Below, one piece after another: positions 50,547 through 59,810 of a DNA stretch of 64,000 nucleotides. The stretch is from DASUPK01 sp963728875. GTDB lineage: Bacteria; Actinomycetota; Thermoleophilia; Solirubrobacterales; 70-9. The stretch's first letter is position 1; every line of letters starts with the position of its first letter. The stretch lies in NCBI GenBank assembly GCA_963728875.1, contig CAVSLJ010000002.1, positions 310,001 through 374,000 of the forward strand. Direction: 5' to 3'. A program made the position numbers and the translations under genes. Below the pieces are notes generated by a model. That model saw nothing but the letters and a program-made list of their open reading frames with translations, was not told the origin of the DNA and did no database searches.

Positions 50547-51185
50547 GTGGACGTCCGCATGTTCACGGTCGGCCAGATCGCCGAGAACTGCTTCCTGTTC
50601 CGCCGGGACGGCTCGGATCGGGCGCTGATCGTCGATCCCGGCGACGAGGCCGAGCGGATCCTCGCCGCGGCCGCTGAGCTCGGCGTCTCGATCGAAGGGA
50701 TCCTGCTCACCCACACCCACTTCGACCACATCGGCGCGGTCGCCCCGATCGCGAAGGCGACCGCCGCACCGGTCTGGTGCCCGGAGATCGAGACGGCAGT
50801 CCTCGCCGACATCAACTCCTTCGTCCCGTGGCCGGGCTTCGGGCCCTTCGAGAGCTACGAGGCCGATCACACCGTGAAGGGCGGCGAGAAGCTCGAGCTC
50901 GCCGGCATGGAGATCGACGTGATCTTCACACCGGGGCACAGCCCGGGCCACGTCACCTACTCCGTCCCCGACGAGGCGGCGGTCTTCTCGGGCGACGTCC
51001 TCTTTCAGGGCTCGGTGGGGAGGACCGACCTGCCGGGCGGCGACTGGGCGACGCTGCTCGAGTCGATCCGGACGCTGGTCGACTCTCATCCGCCGGAGAC
51101 CACGGTCTACCCGGGGCACATGGGGGTCACCACGCTGGGCGCCGAGCGGGCGACGAATCCGTTTCTGGCAGAGCTCGCCCGCTAG
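50547..51185 (+). CDS. Metallo-beta-lactamase-fold hydrolase (glyoxalase II-like)
   Basis: The 212-residue MBL protein has the metal motif 'THTHFDHIG', later His in 'TPGHSPGH', Asp in 'FSGDVLF' and the last His in 'YPGHMG'. These are the marks of hydroxyacylglutathione hydrolase-like enzymes that cleave thioesters. Such genes often precede hisS in this group of bacteria. GTG start with GGAGG 12 bases upstream. Confidence 0.92.
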   Translation: MDVRMFTVGQIAENCFLFRRDGSDRALIVDPGDEAERILAAAAELGVSIEGILLTHTHFDHIGAVAPIAKATAAPVWCPEIETAVLADINSFVPWPGFGPFESYEADHTVKGGEKLELAGMEIDVIFTPGHSPGHVTYSVPDEAAVFSGDVLFQGSVGRTDLPGGDWATLLESIRTLVDSHPPETTVYPGHMGVTTLGAERATNPFLAELAR

Positions 51186-51234
51186 CGGCTGCTGATGGCC
51201 GCGATCTGACGGCGAAGCCGATTAGGCTCGGCCC

Positions 51235-52485
51235 ATGAGCGAGAAGTTCAAGGCCCCGAGGGGAACCTTCGACGTCCTGCCGGAGCAGCAGCCGGTGCGC
51301 CGCCGGATCGTCGAGGCAGCGCAGCGACGGCTCGAGGCCGCCGGCTACGGCCGCATGGACACGCCGATCTTCGAGGAAACCGACCTGTTCGCGCGCAGCG
51401 TCGGCGAGTCCACCGACATCGTCCAGAAGCAGATGTTCACCTTCGAGGACCAGGGCGGCCGCTCGCTGACACTGCGCCCGGAGGCGACCGCCTCGGCCTG
51501 CCGCGCCTATCTCGAGCACGGCATGCAGAAGCTCGCGCAGCCGGTGAAGCTCTGGACCGAGGGGCCCTTCTTCCGCCACGAGCGCCCGCAGGCGGGGCGC
51601 TACAGGCAGTTCACCCAGGTCAACGCCGAAGCGATCGGCTCGGACTCGCCGCTCGTGGATGCGGAGCTGATCCTGCTCGCGGTAGACATAATCGCCGAGC
51701 TCGGGGTGGAGGGCGTCCGGCTGCGGCTGGGCAGCCTCGGTTCGCCGGAGACGCGCGCCTCCTACCTCGACGAGCTGCGCGCCTACCTGCGCTCGCAGGA
51801 GGGCGAGCTCTCCGACGAGGTGCGTGGCCGCATCGACGCGAACCCGCTGCGGGCCTTCGACGCGGACCACGAGGGAACGCGCAGGGTGATGGAGGGGGCC
51901 CCGACGCTGCTCGACAGCCTCGACCCCGCGGACGCCGAGCACTTCGCGGAAGTCCGCGCCCTGCTCGATCGCAACGGCGTCTCCTACGACCTGGATCCCA
52001 CCCTGGTGCGCGGCCTCGACTACTACACGCGCACGCTCTTCGAGTTCGAGTGCGAGCGGCTCGGCGCCCAGTCGGGTATCGGCGGCGGGGGCCGCTACGA
52101 CGGGTTGATCGAGCAGCTCGGGGGCTCACCGACGCCGGGTTGCGGCTGGGCGCTCGGGGTGGACCGGATCGCCCTGGCTCTCGAACCTGAGGAGGGCGCC
52201 GTGACGGTGGAGAACGAGCGGGACGGCGTCTTCGTCGTCGCCGAGGACGAGGACCGCGAGCGGGCACTGACGCTGGTCACGGAGCTCCGCCGGGCGGGCC
52301 TCTCGGCCGACCTCGACCTCGCCGGCCGCGCGATCAAGGGGCAGATGAAGCAGGCCGACCGCGTCGGCGCGCGGCACGCGCTGATCCTGGCCGGCGAGGG
52401 GAAGGCGACGCTGCGCGACATGAGCTCCGGCGAGGAGCGGGAAGTCGACCCCGCGACGCTGGTTGAGACACTCTCCTCGCCATGA
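51235..52485 (+). CDS. hisS: Histidyl-tRNA synthetase
   Basis: This is a 416-residue class II synthetase. It begins 'APRGTFDVLP' and has motif 2 around 'FRHERPQAGRYRQF', the HisRS signatures 'LVRGLDYYTRT' and 'GGGGRYDGLI', and a C-terminal anticodon-binding domain. It charges tRNA-His. It shares ATGA with aspS. Confidence 0.97.
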   Translation: MSEKFKAPRGTFDVLPEQQPVRRRIVEAAQRRLEAAGYGRMDTPIFEETDLFARSVGESTDIVQKQMFTFEDQGGRSLTLRPEATASACRAYLEHGMQKLAQPVKLWTEGPFFRHERPQAGRYRQFTQVNAEAIGSDSPLVDAELILLAVDIIAELGVEGVRLRLGSLGSPETRASYLDELRAYLRSQEGELSDEVRGRIDANPLRAFDADHEGTRRVMEGAPTLLDSLDPADAEHFAEVRALLDRNGVSYDLDPTLVRGLDYYTRTLFEFECERLGAQSGIGGGGRYDGLIEQLGGSPTPGCGWALGVDRIALALEPEEGAVTVENERDGVFVVAEDEDRERALTLVTELRRAGLSADLDLAGRAIKGQMKQADRVGARHALILAGEGKATLRDMSSGEEREVDPATLVETLSSP

Positions 52486-54275
52486 GCGAGGATTTCCCAG
52501 CGCTGCGGGCCAACGACTACCGCGACAGCTGGTGCGGCCAGGTCCTGCCCGACCGAGTGGACTCCAAGGTGCGCGTCGCCGGCTGGGTCCACCGGCGCCG
52601 CGACCACGGCGGCCTCGTCTTCATCGACCTCCGGGACCGGACCGGGCTCGTCCAGCTCGTGTTCAACCCGGACGAGGCGGGAGAGGCCTTCAAGCTCGGA
52701 CACGAGCTGCGCGCCGAGGACGTGCTGAGCGCGAGCGGCTCGGTCGTCAAGCGCTCGCCGGAGACCGTCAACAAGGAGCTTCCGACCGGAGAGGTCGAGA
52801 TCCGGGTGACCGACGCCCGGCTCCTCTCGGACGCCGACACCCCACCCTTCGAGATCGAGTCCTTCTCGGGCGAGGTCAGCGAGGAGACCCGGCTTCGCTA
52901 CCGCTACCTCGACCTGCGCCGCGACCGGATGAGGGAGGCGATCGAGCTGCGGGCCCGGGTCGCCGCCGCGATGCGGGAGTTCCTGTCGGGTGAGGGCTTC
53001 GTCGAGATCGAGACGCCGGTGCTGACCCGCTCGACCCCCGAGGGCGCCCGCGACTTCCTCGTCCCCAGCCGCCTCCAGCGCGGCAAGTTCTACGCCCTGC
53101 CCCAATCGCCGCAGCTCTTCAAGCAACTTCTCATGATCGGCGGCTTCGAGCGGTATTTTCAGATCGCGCGCTGCTTCAGGGATGAGGATCTGCGCGCGGA
53201 CAGGCAACCCGACTTCACGCAGCTGGACATCGAGATGTCCTTCGTCGACACCGACGACGTGATCGATCTGAACGAGCGCCTCCTCGCGCACGTCCTGGCG
53301 GCCTGCGGCGTCGAGGTGGAGCTGCCGATGAGGCGGATCCCTTACGACGAGGCGATCTCCCGCTACGGCTCCGACAAGCCGGACCTCCGCTTCGACCTGG
53401 AGCTCGTGGACCTCACGGAGGTCTTCCGCGCCTCGGAGTTCAACGCCTTCCGCCAGGCGATCGAGGGCGGATCCCTCGTGCGCGGGCTGAACGCGGGCAA
53501 GCACGAGATGTCGCGAGCCGACCTCGACGGGCTGGTCGCCGAGGCCACCGAGCTCGGGGCCAAGGGCCTGGTCTGGGCAGTCGCGGAGGCAGACGGCTGG
53601 CGCTCGCCCGTCGCCAAGTTCCTCTCGGCCGACGAGATTAAGGCGGCCAACGAGGCACTGGGCGCGAACGAGGGCGACGTCGTCCTGCTGGTGGCCGATC
53701 AGCCGCTGGTCTCGGCGGAGGTCCTTGGCGAGCTTCGTAGGCGTCTGGGCGAGCGCCTCGGGTTGATCGATCCGCAGGCGAACGAACTCACCTGGATCGT
53801 CGACTGGCCCCTGCTCGGCTGGGCACACGACGAGGAGCGCTGGGACCCGCACAACCACCCCTTCACCTCGCCCGACGGCGAGTTCGATCCGGCCGATCCG
53901 GGCGCCGCGAGGGCCAAGGCCTACGACGTCGTCTGGAACGGATGGGAAATTGGTGGAGGCTCGATCCGCATCAGCGACCCCGAGGTGCAGCGACAGGTGT
54001 TCGAGGCGATCGGAATCCACGAAAAAGAAGCCCAGGACCGCTTCGGCTTCCTGCTCGACGCGCTGCGCTACGGCGCGCCGCCCCACGGCGGCATCGCCTA
54101 CGGCCTGGACCGGATGGTCGCCCTGGCGCACGGCACCGAGTCGATCCGCGACGTGATCGCCTTCCCGAAGACGGCCTCGGGTGGCGACCCGCTGACCGGG
54201 GCCCCCGCCCCCGTCGACGAGCGCCAGCTGCGCGAGCTTGGAATCTCAATCAGAGGCGGGGGCGGAAAGAGCTAG
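52482..54275 (+). CDS. aspS: Aspartyl-tRNA synthetase
   Basis: This 597-residue bacterial-type AspRS has an N-terminal OB-fold ('VRVAGWVHRRRDHGGLVFIDLR', shown in part: VAGWVHRRRDHGG), catalytic motif 2 'RCFRDEDLRADRQ', the bacterial insertion domain (about 290-420) and motif 3 'GGIAYGLDRMVAL'. Whether it is discriminating or also charges tRNA-Asn cannot be settled by eye; gatCAB are not in the window. Coupled to hisS. Confidence 0.97.
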   Translation: MSEDFPALRANDYRDSWCGQVLPDRVDSKVRVAGWVHRRRDHGGLVFIDLRDRTGLVQLVFNPDEAGEAFKLGHELRAEDVLSASGSVVKRSPETVNKELPTGEVEIRVTDARLLSDADTPPFEIESFSGEVSEETRLRYRYLDLRRDRMREAIELRARVAAAMREFLSGEGFVEIETPVLTRSTPEGARDFLVPSRLQRGKFYALPQSPQLFKQLLMIGGFERYFQIARCFRDEDLRADRQPDFTQLDIEMSFVDTDDVIDLNERLLAHVLAACGVEVELPMRRIPYDEAISRYGSDKPDLRFDLELVDLTEVFRASEFNAFRQAIEGGSLVRGLNAGKHEMSRADLDGLVAEATELGAKGLVWAVAEADGWRSPVAKFLSADEIKAANEALGANEGDVVLLVADQPLVSAEVLGELRRRLGERLGLIDPQANELTWIVDWPLLGWAHDEERWDPHNHPFTSPDGEFDPADPGAARAKAYDVVWNGWEIGGGSIRISDPEVQRQVFEAIGIHEKEAQDRFGFLLDALRYGAPPHGGIAYGLDRMVALAHGTESIRDVIAFPKTASGGDPLTGAPAPVDERQLRELGISIRGGGGKS

Positions 54276-54278
54276 GCC

Positions 54279-55634
54279 ATGGAAGGGCGGCGGCCTCCCC
54301 CCGACGGCGACGATCTGTTCGAGTGGACAGATGCGCCGGCGCGGCCGCCACGCCCGCCCGGCGAGCCGGGCACCGGCGAGCGCCAGGAGCTTCCGGCCCA
54401 GACGCCGGCGCCGGTGGAGCGGCCCGCATCCCCATCGTCCGACACCGGTGAGCGCCGCCGGATTGCGCGAGGTGACACCGGCGAGTTCGAGCGCAGCGGC
54501 CGACGGCCGCCGCCCGGACGGCGGGAACGCCGCCGGGACCTGCCCGCCAGGGTGCGCCGCCGCCAGGACTTCATGGTCGGCGGGGCCGTCCTCATCGTGA
54601 TCGTCCTGATCATCGTGCTCATCTCCGGCGGTGGGGGCAGCAGCGAGAAGCCGATCCCGCTGAAGAGGTTGGTCGGGCAGACGATCGTCGCGAAGCTCAG
54701 CTCCAAGGGGCCCGACCAGGATCTGACCAAACGGGTGCGGAAGGGCCAGGTGGGTGGCGTGATCGCCTTCGAGACCGACGCGCAGCAGCTGAAGGCGGAC
54801 GTCCAGCAGCTCCAGCAGGCGGCGAGCGCCGGGGGCAATCCGCCGCTGCTCGTGATGGTCGATCAGGAGGGGGGCGACGTGAAGCGGCTCAAGAACGGGC
54901 CGCCGACCGTGTCGCCGGCCGATCTCGGTAAGAGCGGAGACCAGGGGCAGGCCAGGGACCAGGGCCAGCAGACGGGTGCCTTCCTGAGAGGGCTCGGCGT
55001 CAACGTCGACCTGGCCCCGGTACTCGACGTCGCTCACCAAAACACGGCCGACACCATCAGGAGCCGCACCTTCGGCTCCAACCCCGATACGGTCGCGACC
55101 GTCGGCGTCGCGTTTGCCCAGGGCCTGCAGGACGGCGGCGCGGTGGCCACGGCAAAGCACTTCCCGGGGCTCGGGTACGCGACCGTCAACACCGACGACA
55201 ACGCCGTCACCATCGCGGCGACATCCGGCGAGCTCCAGAATGACCTGACTCCCTTCAAGGCGGCGGTCGAGGCCGGCGTCGGGATGGTGATGGTGTCGAC
55301 GGCGAGCTATCCCACGCTCGGGGCCAAGAAGCCCGCCGCTCTTTCCCCGACGATCGTCAAGAACCTCCTACGCGGCCAGCTTGGATTCGACGGCGTGGTG
55401 ATCACCGACGACCTCGAGGGTCAGGCCGTCTCGGGCACGCTGCCACCGGCGCTGGCCGGCATCGGCGCCCTGCGAGCCGGGGACGACCTTCTGCTCTACG
55501 CGAAGAGCGCGAAGACGTCGGCGACCGCCTTCGGGCAGCTGGTCAAGGAGGTGAAGAGCGGACAACTCGACCGCTCCGTGGTGCAGTCCGCGTACGACCG
55601 GATCACCGACTTGAAGGACAGCCCCACTGGGTAG
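54279..55634 (+). CDS. Glycoside hydrolase family 3 protein with intracellular tail
   Basis: The 451-residue protein has a disordered Pro/Arg-rich cytoplasmic N-terminus (about 100 residues), one helix ('MVGGAVLIVIVLIIVLI'), then a GH3 domain outside. GH3 marks are 'VDQEGGDVKRL', 'AKHFPGLG' and 'VITDDLEG' with the nucleophile Asp. It resembles beta-N-acetylhexosaminidase NagZ, so it may act in cell-wall recycling on the outside. It starts 3 bp after aspS. Confidence 0.87.
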   Translation: MEGRRPPPDGDDLFEWTDAPARPPRPPGEPGTGERQELPAQTPAPVERPASPSSDTGERRRIARGDTGEFERSGRRPPPGRRERRRDLPARVRRRQDFMVGGAVLIVIVLIIVLISGGGGSSEKPIPLKRLVGQTIVAKLSSKGPDQDLTKRVRKGQVGGVIAFETDAQQLKADVQQLQQAASAGGNPPLLVMVDQEGGDVKRLKNGPPTVSPADLGKSGDQGQARDQGQQTGAFLRGLGVNVDLAPVLDVAHQNTADTIRSRTFGSNPDTVATVGVAFAQGLQDGGAVATAKHFPGLGYATVNTDDNAVTIAATSGELQNDLTPFKAAVEAGVGMVMVSTASYPTLGAKKPAALSPTIVKNLLRGQLGFDGVVITDDLEGQAVSGTLPPALAGIGALRAGDDLLLYAKSAKTSATAFGQLVKEVKSGQLDRSVVQSAYDRITDLKDSPTG

Positions 55635-55684
55635 GGTCCGGCCGCAAATCTCCATCCACACAACTGGGAGGCGAAGGCAGACCG

Positions 55685-56704
55685 ATGAACGATCTCTTCA
55701 AACCCGACGACACACGCGATGCGCTGCGCAAGCTGGGAGGGCTGCTGCTCGGCCTCGGCGCTCTGATGATCTACATCCGGAAGGGCCCCTTCCTGACCGT
55801 CAATCCGAGCCAGTGGGCCTCCTTCCCGATCTTCCTGGTGCTCGCGATCCCCGCGGTCTACCTGTACGGATCGATCCTGACCAGGCCGCAGACCGGCGAG
55901 CTTCGCGCCTGGCAGGCAGTCCACAGCGTCTTCGGGCTGCTCTTCGTGCCTCTCGCGCTGCTGCAGTTCGTCGACATGATCGGGGGCAATCCGAACGCGT
56001 CCCTGAACCTGTTCTGGGTCTTCCTCGTCACGGCCTGCCTGGCCATCTACGCGGGAGCGGTGGTGGGCGTGCGCGTCCAGCTCCTGCTGGGCTCCATTTC
56101 GCTGATCATCGCCTGGACCGCGCTCTGGGACGAGCTCCTCTCGGACGGGATCACCGCTCACTGGGGTGTCTACCGGGGGCTGCTCGGCCTGATCGCCATC
56201 GGCCTGCTGGCCGGCGGCCTCTATCTGTGGCGCACCAACCCGGGGACCGATGACGTCGCCGCGACGGCCACCGGGCCCTCGGGCGACCTCGGGCTCTGGA
56301 AGGCGTCCGAGCTGCTCACCGGTGCAGGCATCGCCGCCGTGATCGGCTGTGCGCTCGGGATCACGGCGCTCGGAAACCTGAACCCGCTCGGTACGGGGAC
56401 TCCCCCGATCGAGACCACCAACGCCTGGGACATCCTCCTGCTCCTGGTGTCCCTCGGCCTCGTCGCGATCGGCTCGCAGATCGGGGTGAGGGGGCCCGTC
56501 TACGTCGGGGCGATCGGCTTGGTGCTCTTCCTGGTGATCGCCGGGCTGGACCTCAACTCGACGCCGCCGCATCCGTTCAAGCTCGGGGTCTGGCCTTGGG
56601 CCCTGACCGGACTCGGCCTGATCGGGCTCGTCCTCAGCTTCACCAAGGAGGCGAGCCTCGGCGACCAGCCCAAGCGACTCGCCGGGAACCTGCGCGGTAG
56701 GTAG
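55685..56704 (+). CDS. Multi-helix membrane protein, unknown function
   Basis: This 339-residue protein has about 9-10 hydrophobic helices and short loops, with no motif I recognise. Gly-rich helices such as 'LLGLIAIGLLAGGLYLW' and 'IGLVLFLVIAGLDL' are present. GGGAGG lies upstream of the ATG. It is in line with the GH3 gene (50 bp apart). Confidence 0.75.
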   Translation: MNDLFKPDDTRDALRKLGGLLLGLGALMIYIRKGPFLTVNPSQWASFPIFLVLAIPAVYLYGSILTRPQTGELRAWQAVHSVFGLLFVPLALLQFVDMIGGNPNASLNLFWVFLVTACLAIYAGAVVGVRVQLLLGSISLIIAWTALWDELLSDGITAHWGVYRGLLGLIAIGLLAGGLYLWRTNPGTDDVAATATGPSGDLGLWKASELLTGAGIAAVIGCALGITALGNLNPLGTGTPPIETTNAWDILLLLVSLGLVAIGSQIGVRGPVYVGAIGLVLFLVIAGLDLNSTPPHPFKLGVWPWALTGLGLIGLVLSFTKEASLGDQPKRLAGNLRGR

Positions 56705-56772
56705 CCACGAACGATTCAGAGGAGCTCGCTCGCCGCTTCCTGGCCGCCCTCAGCGCTTGCGACCGAGGGGCG

Positions 56773-57063
56773 GTGGGCGAGCTCGTCCATCCCGAGATCG
56801 AGATCCGCACCGAGCGCACCGTGCACCGTGGCCGGGAGGCGGCGATCGCGTGGGCCGGCAAGGAGTTCGACCACCTGATCCGCCGCTACGTCCCGGTCGA
56901 GATCGAGGACACCGATGCGGGGGTGCTGGTCCACGCACAGCTCGAATACGTCTGGCGCCAGAGCCTGCGGCTGGGGGACAGCTCGCGGGTGGCGATCGAG
57001 CTCGGCATCCGCGACGGCCTGATCTCCTCCTGGCACCTGACCGACGAGCCGGACATCCACTGA
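56773..57063 (+). CDS. SnoaL/NTF2-like protein with unclear start
   Basis: The 96 residues from GTG 56773 resemble an NTF2-like (SnoaL) fold: 'GELVHPEIEIRTERTVHRG' and 'GREAAIAWAGKEF' regions. The usual first helix is encoded just upstream in the same frame ('SEELARRFLAALSACDRG', 56716-56769). However, there is no ATG, GTG or TTG between it and the stop at 56698. The real start may be a rare codon, or the gene may have lost its start. Confidence 0.6.
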   Translation: MGELVHPEIEIRTERTVHRGREAAIAWAGKEFDHLIRRYVPVEIEDTDAGVLVHAQLEYVWRQSLRLGDSSRVAIELGIRDGLISSWHLTDEPDIH

Positions 57064-57286
57064 CCCGTTGCTTGACGAACGAATCCAGATCCCGAATTCG
57101 ATCGTCTAGGCTTGACCGCAGGCCCGAGCCTGTACGCGAACCGCTCCATACGTTGACCCAACACAACTGGCTTGGGGGTCGATTTCCGGAGATCCCACGG
57201 GGTCCCCGGTAGACCACCACCTACGCGACACGGGTTACCAAGCCGGGGCGGAAAACGGCAGGTTGGAGCCTCTTAAGCTTCAGCCG
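57064..57286. other. Intergenic region before mnmA
   Basis: No gene, tRNA or clear hairpin is seen in these 223 bp. It presumably holds the promoter of the IscU-MnmA gene, but no convincing -35/-10 pair stands out. Confidence 0.4.
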
Positions 57287-58726
57287 GTGAACAGGGACCT
57301 CTTCGAGGCGTATCTGTCCGACGATGCCCGCCGCGGGCCTGAGCCCCTTGGCGCATTCAGCGGGTCGGCCGGCGGCGCCCCCTGCGGCGACCTCGTCCGC
57401 ATCTCGATCGTCGCCGCCGGTGGCCGGATCGAGCGCGTCAGGTTCGACCGGGAGGGCTGCGCAGCGACCGCGGCGGCGGCGGCAGCGGCTGCGGAGCTGG
57501 CGGAGGGCGCGACGGTGCTCGAAGCGGCGCTGGTCGGGCCGGATCAGATCGAGGCCGAGCTCGGCGGACTCGCGACCACCCACCGTCATGCCGCCGTCCT
57601 GGCGGCGGACGCCCTCCATCGGGCGCTCTCCGCTCTGACCGGCTCCGGTGACCGCCTCGCCGGTCGTCCCGCTGAGCGAGACCGCGTGCTCGTAGCCGTC
57701 AGCGGCGGTGTCGACTCGGCGGTCGCCGCGCTCCGCGAGCGCGAGGCCGGGCGTGGCGTGGTCGCCGTCACCCTCAAGCTCTGGGCCGATCAGCGCACCG
57801 ACGGCGAGCAGAGCTGCTGCTCGCCCGAGGCCGTGCTCGGTGCCCGCCGGGTCGCCCATTCGCTTGGGATCCCGCATCTGACGCTGGACCTGGAGCGCGA
57901 GTTCCGCGCCGGCGTGGTCGGGCCGTTCCTGCGCGGCTACGCGGAGGGCCGGACGCCGAACCCGTGCGTGCTCTGCAACGGCGAGCTGCGGATCGACGCG
58001 ATGATCGCCCTGGCCGACCGGCTCGGTGCGTCGAAGCTCGTCACCGGCCACTACGCCCGGATCGCCGACGACGGCTCGGGTCCGCTGCTTGCCGGGGCCG
58101 CCGACGGGGCCAAGGACCAGACCTACATGCTCTCGGGGCTCGCGCCGGAGTCACTCGCCCGTCTCCGGTTCCCGCTCGCCGAGCTGACCAAGCCGGAGGT
58201 CCGAGCGCTCGCCTCGAGAGCGGGGCTGGAGGTTGCGGGACGGGCCGAGAGCCAGGACCTCTGCTTCCTGGCGGGCCAGGGGAAGCGGGAGTTTCTGCGC
58301 CGGCACGCCGGTCTCGAGGACCGCCCCGGCGAGGTGGTGGATCGCTCGGGGCGGCGCCTTGGCGAGCACAACGGCCATCACAACTTCACGGTCGGTCAGC
58401 GCCGCGGGCTCGGCATCGGCGGCGGCGAGCCGCTCTACGTGCTGGGAACGGAGGCCGCCACCAACCGCGTGATCGCCGGCGGACGCGATCAACTCGCCAC
58501 CAGGCGCGTTCGGATCCGCGGCGCGAAGCTCCACCGCCCCGCCGACCGTGTCGACGGGGTGAGGCTCCGCTACCACTCGCCCAGGAGGGAGTGCCGGGTC
58601 GAGGTGAACGGCGATCCGGGCGAGGCGGTCGTCTCCCTCTCGGAGCCGGTGGACGGAGTCGCTTCGGGGCAGGTCGCCTGCCTGCTCGACGGCGATCTCG
58701 TCGTGGGTCACGGGACGATCGTCTAG
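57287..58726 (+). CDS. mnmA: IscU-like scaffold domain fused to tRNA 2-thiouridylase MnmA
   Basis: The first 115 residues look like an IscU/NifU scaffold: 'GGAPCGDLVRI' and 'REGCAAT' give the first two cluster cysteines, but the third position reads 'HRHAAVLAADAL' with Ala. Residues about 130-479 are MnmA: PP-loop 'VAVSGGVDSAV', catalytic cysteines in 'NPCVLCNGELR' and 'ESQDLCFL', and 'HNFTVGQRRGLG'. MnmA puts sulfur on U34 of Gln, Lys and Glu tRNAs. The fusion suggests the sulfur or cluster carrier is built in. GTG 57287 chosen; TTG 57263 possible. Confidence 0.92.
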   Translation: MNRDLFEAYLSDDARRGPEPLGAFSGSAGGAPCGDLVRISIVAAGGRIERVRFDREGCAATAAAAAAAAELAEGATVLEAALVGPDQIEAELGGLATTHRHAAVLAADALHRALSALTGSGDRLAGRPAERDRVLVAVSGGVDSAVAALREREAGRGVVAVTLKLWADQRTDGEQSCCSPEAVLGARRVAHSLGIPHLTLDLEREFRAGVVGPFLRGYAEGRTPNPCVLCNGELRIDAMIALADRLGASKLVTGHYARIADDGSGPLLAGAADGAKDQTYMLSGLAPESLARLRFPLAELTKPEVRALASRAGLEVAGRAESQDLCFLAGQGKREFLRRHAGLEDRPGEVVDRSGRRLGEHNGHHNFTVGQRRGLGIGGGEPLYVLGTEAATNRVIAGGRDQLATRRVRIRGAKLHRPADRVDGVRLRYHSPRRECRVEVNGDPGEAVVSLSEPVDGVASGQVACLLDGDLVVGHGTIV

Positions 58727-58804
58727 TCGCTTCCATTTCCCCCCCGCCAAGAGGTAGGTTGCGCTCGAAGCGCCTACGTCAAAAGCGGCAGACAGGAGGG
58801 GAGC

Positions 58805-59767
58805 ATGCACTTCGATTCACGGTTCAAGGCCGCAATCGGCACCGCGTCGCTGGTCGGCCTGCTGGCCGCACTCGCTGCGGGCGGCAGCGCATCGGCAGCG
58901 CCCGCTGTTCACGCGTCGGCCTGCCAGAAGGCCACCAACATCGAGGCGATCATCGACGACTCGGGCTCGATGGACTTCACGGACCCGGGCAAGTTCCGCA
59001 CCACGCTGCTGGATGCCTTCGCGGCCCTGCAGCAGAACCAGGGCAAGACCCTGGGCGGGGTGGAGTTCGGGGACACGGCCGACGTGCTGTTCGCACCGGC
59101 GCCGATCCCAGGCGTGATCCCGGCGATGGACGCGTCGTTCGCCCTGGTCAACGCCGACAACGGCTCGACCGACTACAACCTCGCGTTCGCTACGGCCAAG
59201 ACCGCCAACCCGAGCGCGAACGGCAGGATCTTCCTGAGCGACGGCGAGCACAACGTGGGCACGTATACCGATGGCCATGTGGGTGTGAAGACCGACACCG
59301 TGGGCTTCGGGACGATCGATCCGACCCTCCTGAACAAGATCGCCAGTGACACTGGAGGCAAGGCGTTCACCCTGGACGACTCGAGCAAGGTCCCCGCAGT
59401 GGCGGCCGCGATCACGGCCGACATGAACTGCAAGGCCCCGCCGCTGGTGTTCACGGACACGTTCACCCATCAGGGCCAGTCGTTCGTGCACTCCTTCAAG
59501 CCGAAGGGCAAGTCGGCGGACATCCTGGAGACCTGGAACAACCAGGCGTCCGCGCTCAACGTGCTCGGCTTCTCGCAGGGCGGCAATGGAGGCCACGCCT
59601 CCGCGAGCTCGGTTGCCCACGTCTCCGTGAAGGCGCGGAAGAAGGCCGGGAAGGGGTTCGTGACCATTCACCTGAAGGGCCTGAAGAAGGGCAAGCGGGT
59701 GAAGTTCAAGGTGAAGGCGACGGCGCTGGCCGGTGCGACCATCGGCACCGCCTCCATCATTCGCTAG
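58805..59767 (+). CDS. Secreted VWA-domain protein
   Basis: The 320-residue protein has a signal peptide ending 'SASAAP' and a von Willebrand A domain with all MIDAS residues: 'DDSGSMDF', Thr in 'GSTDYN', Asp in 'FLSDGEHN'. The last 60 residues are Lys-rich. It likely binds another surface or wall component through a metal ion. GGAGG is close upstream of the ATG. Confidence 0.85.
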   Translation: MHFDSRFKAAIGTASLVGLLAALAAGGSASAAPAVHASACQKATNIEAIIDDSGSMDFTDPGKFRTTLLDAFAALQQNQGKTLGGVEFGDTADVLFAPAPIPGVIPAMDASFALVNADNGSTDYNLAFATAKTANPSANGRIFLSDGEHNVGTYTDGHVGVKTDTVGFGTIDPTLLNKIASDTGGKAFTLDDSSKVPAVAAAITADMNCKAPPLVFTDTFTHQGQSFVHSFKPKGKSADILETWNNQASALNVLGFSQGGNGGHASASSVAHVSVKARKKAGKGFVTIHLKGLKKGKRVKFKVKATALAGATIGTASIIR

Positions 59768-59780
59768 GCCGATCCGACCG

Positions 59781-59810
59781 CGGGCCCCAGTCTTCCTAGA
59801 CTGGGGCCCG
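59781..59810 (+). promoter_or_regulatory. Perfect hairpin abutting the alaS start codon
   Basis: GGGCCCCAGTC (59782-59792), loop TTCCTA, GACTGGGGCCC (59799-59809) is a perfect 11-bp stem. C59781 can also pair with G59810, the first base of the alaS GTG. There is no T-run after it. It may end the VWA transcript, hide or mark the alaS start, or be a protein-binding site. Confidence 0.6.

Noticed and set aside
52095..54131. 678-codon minus-strand frame opposite aspS
   Set aside because: Antisense to a certain housekeeping gene, with no domain or start signal.
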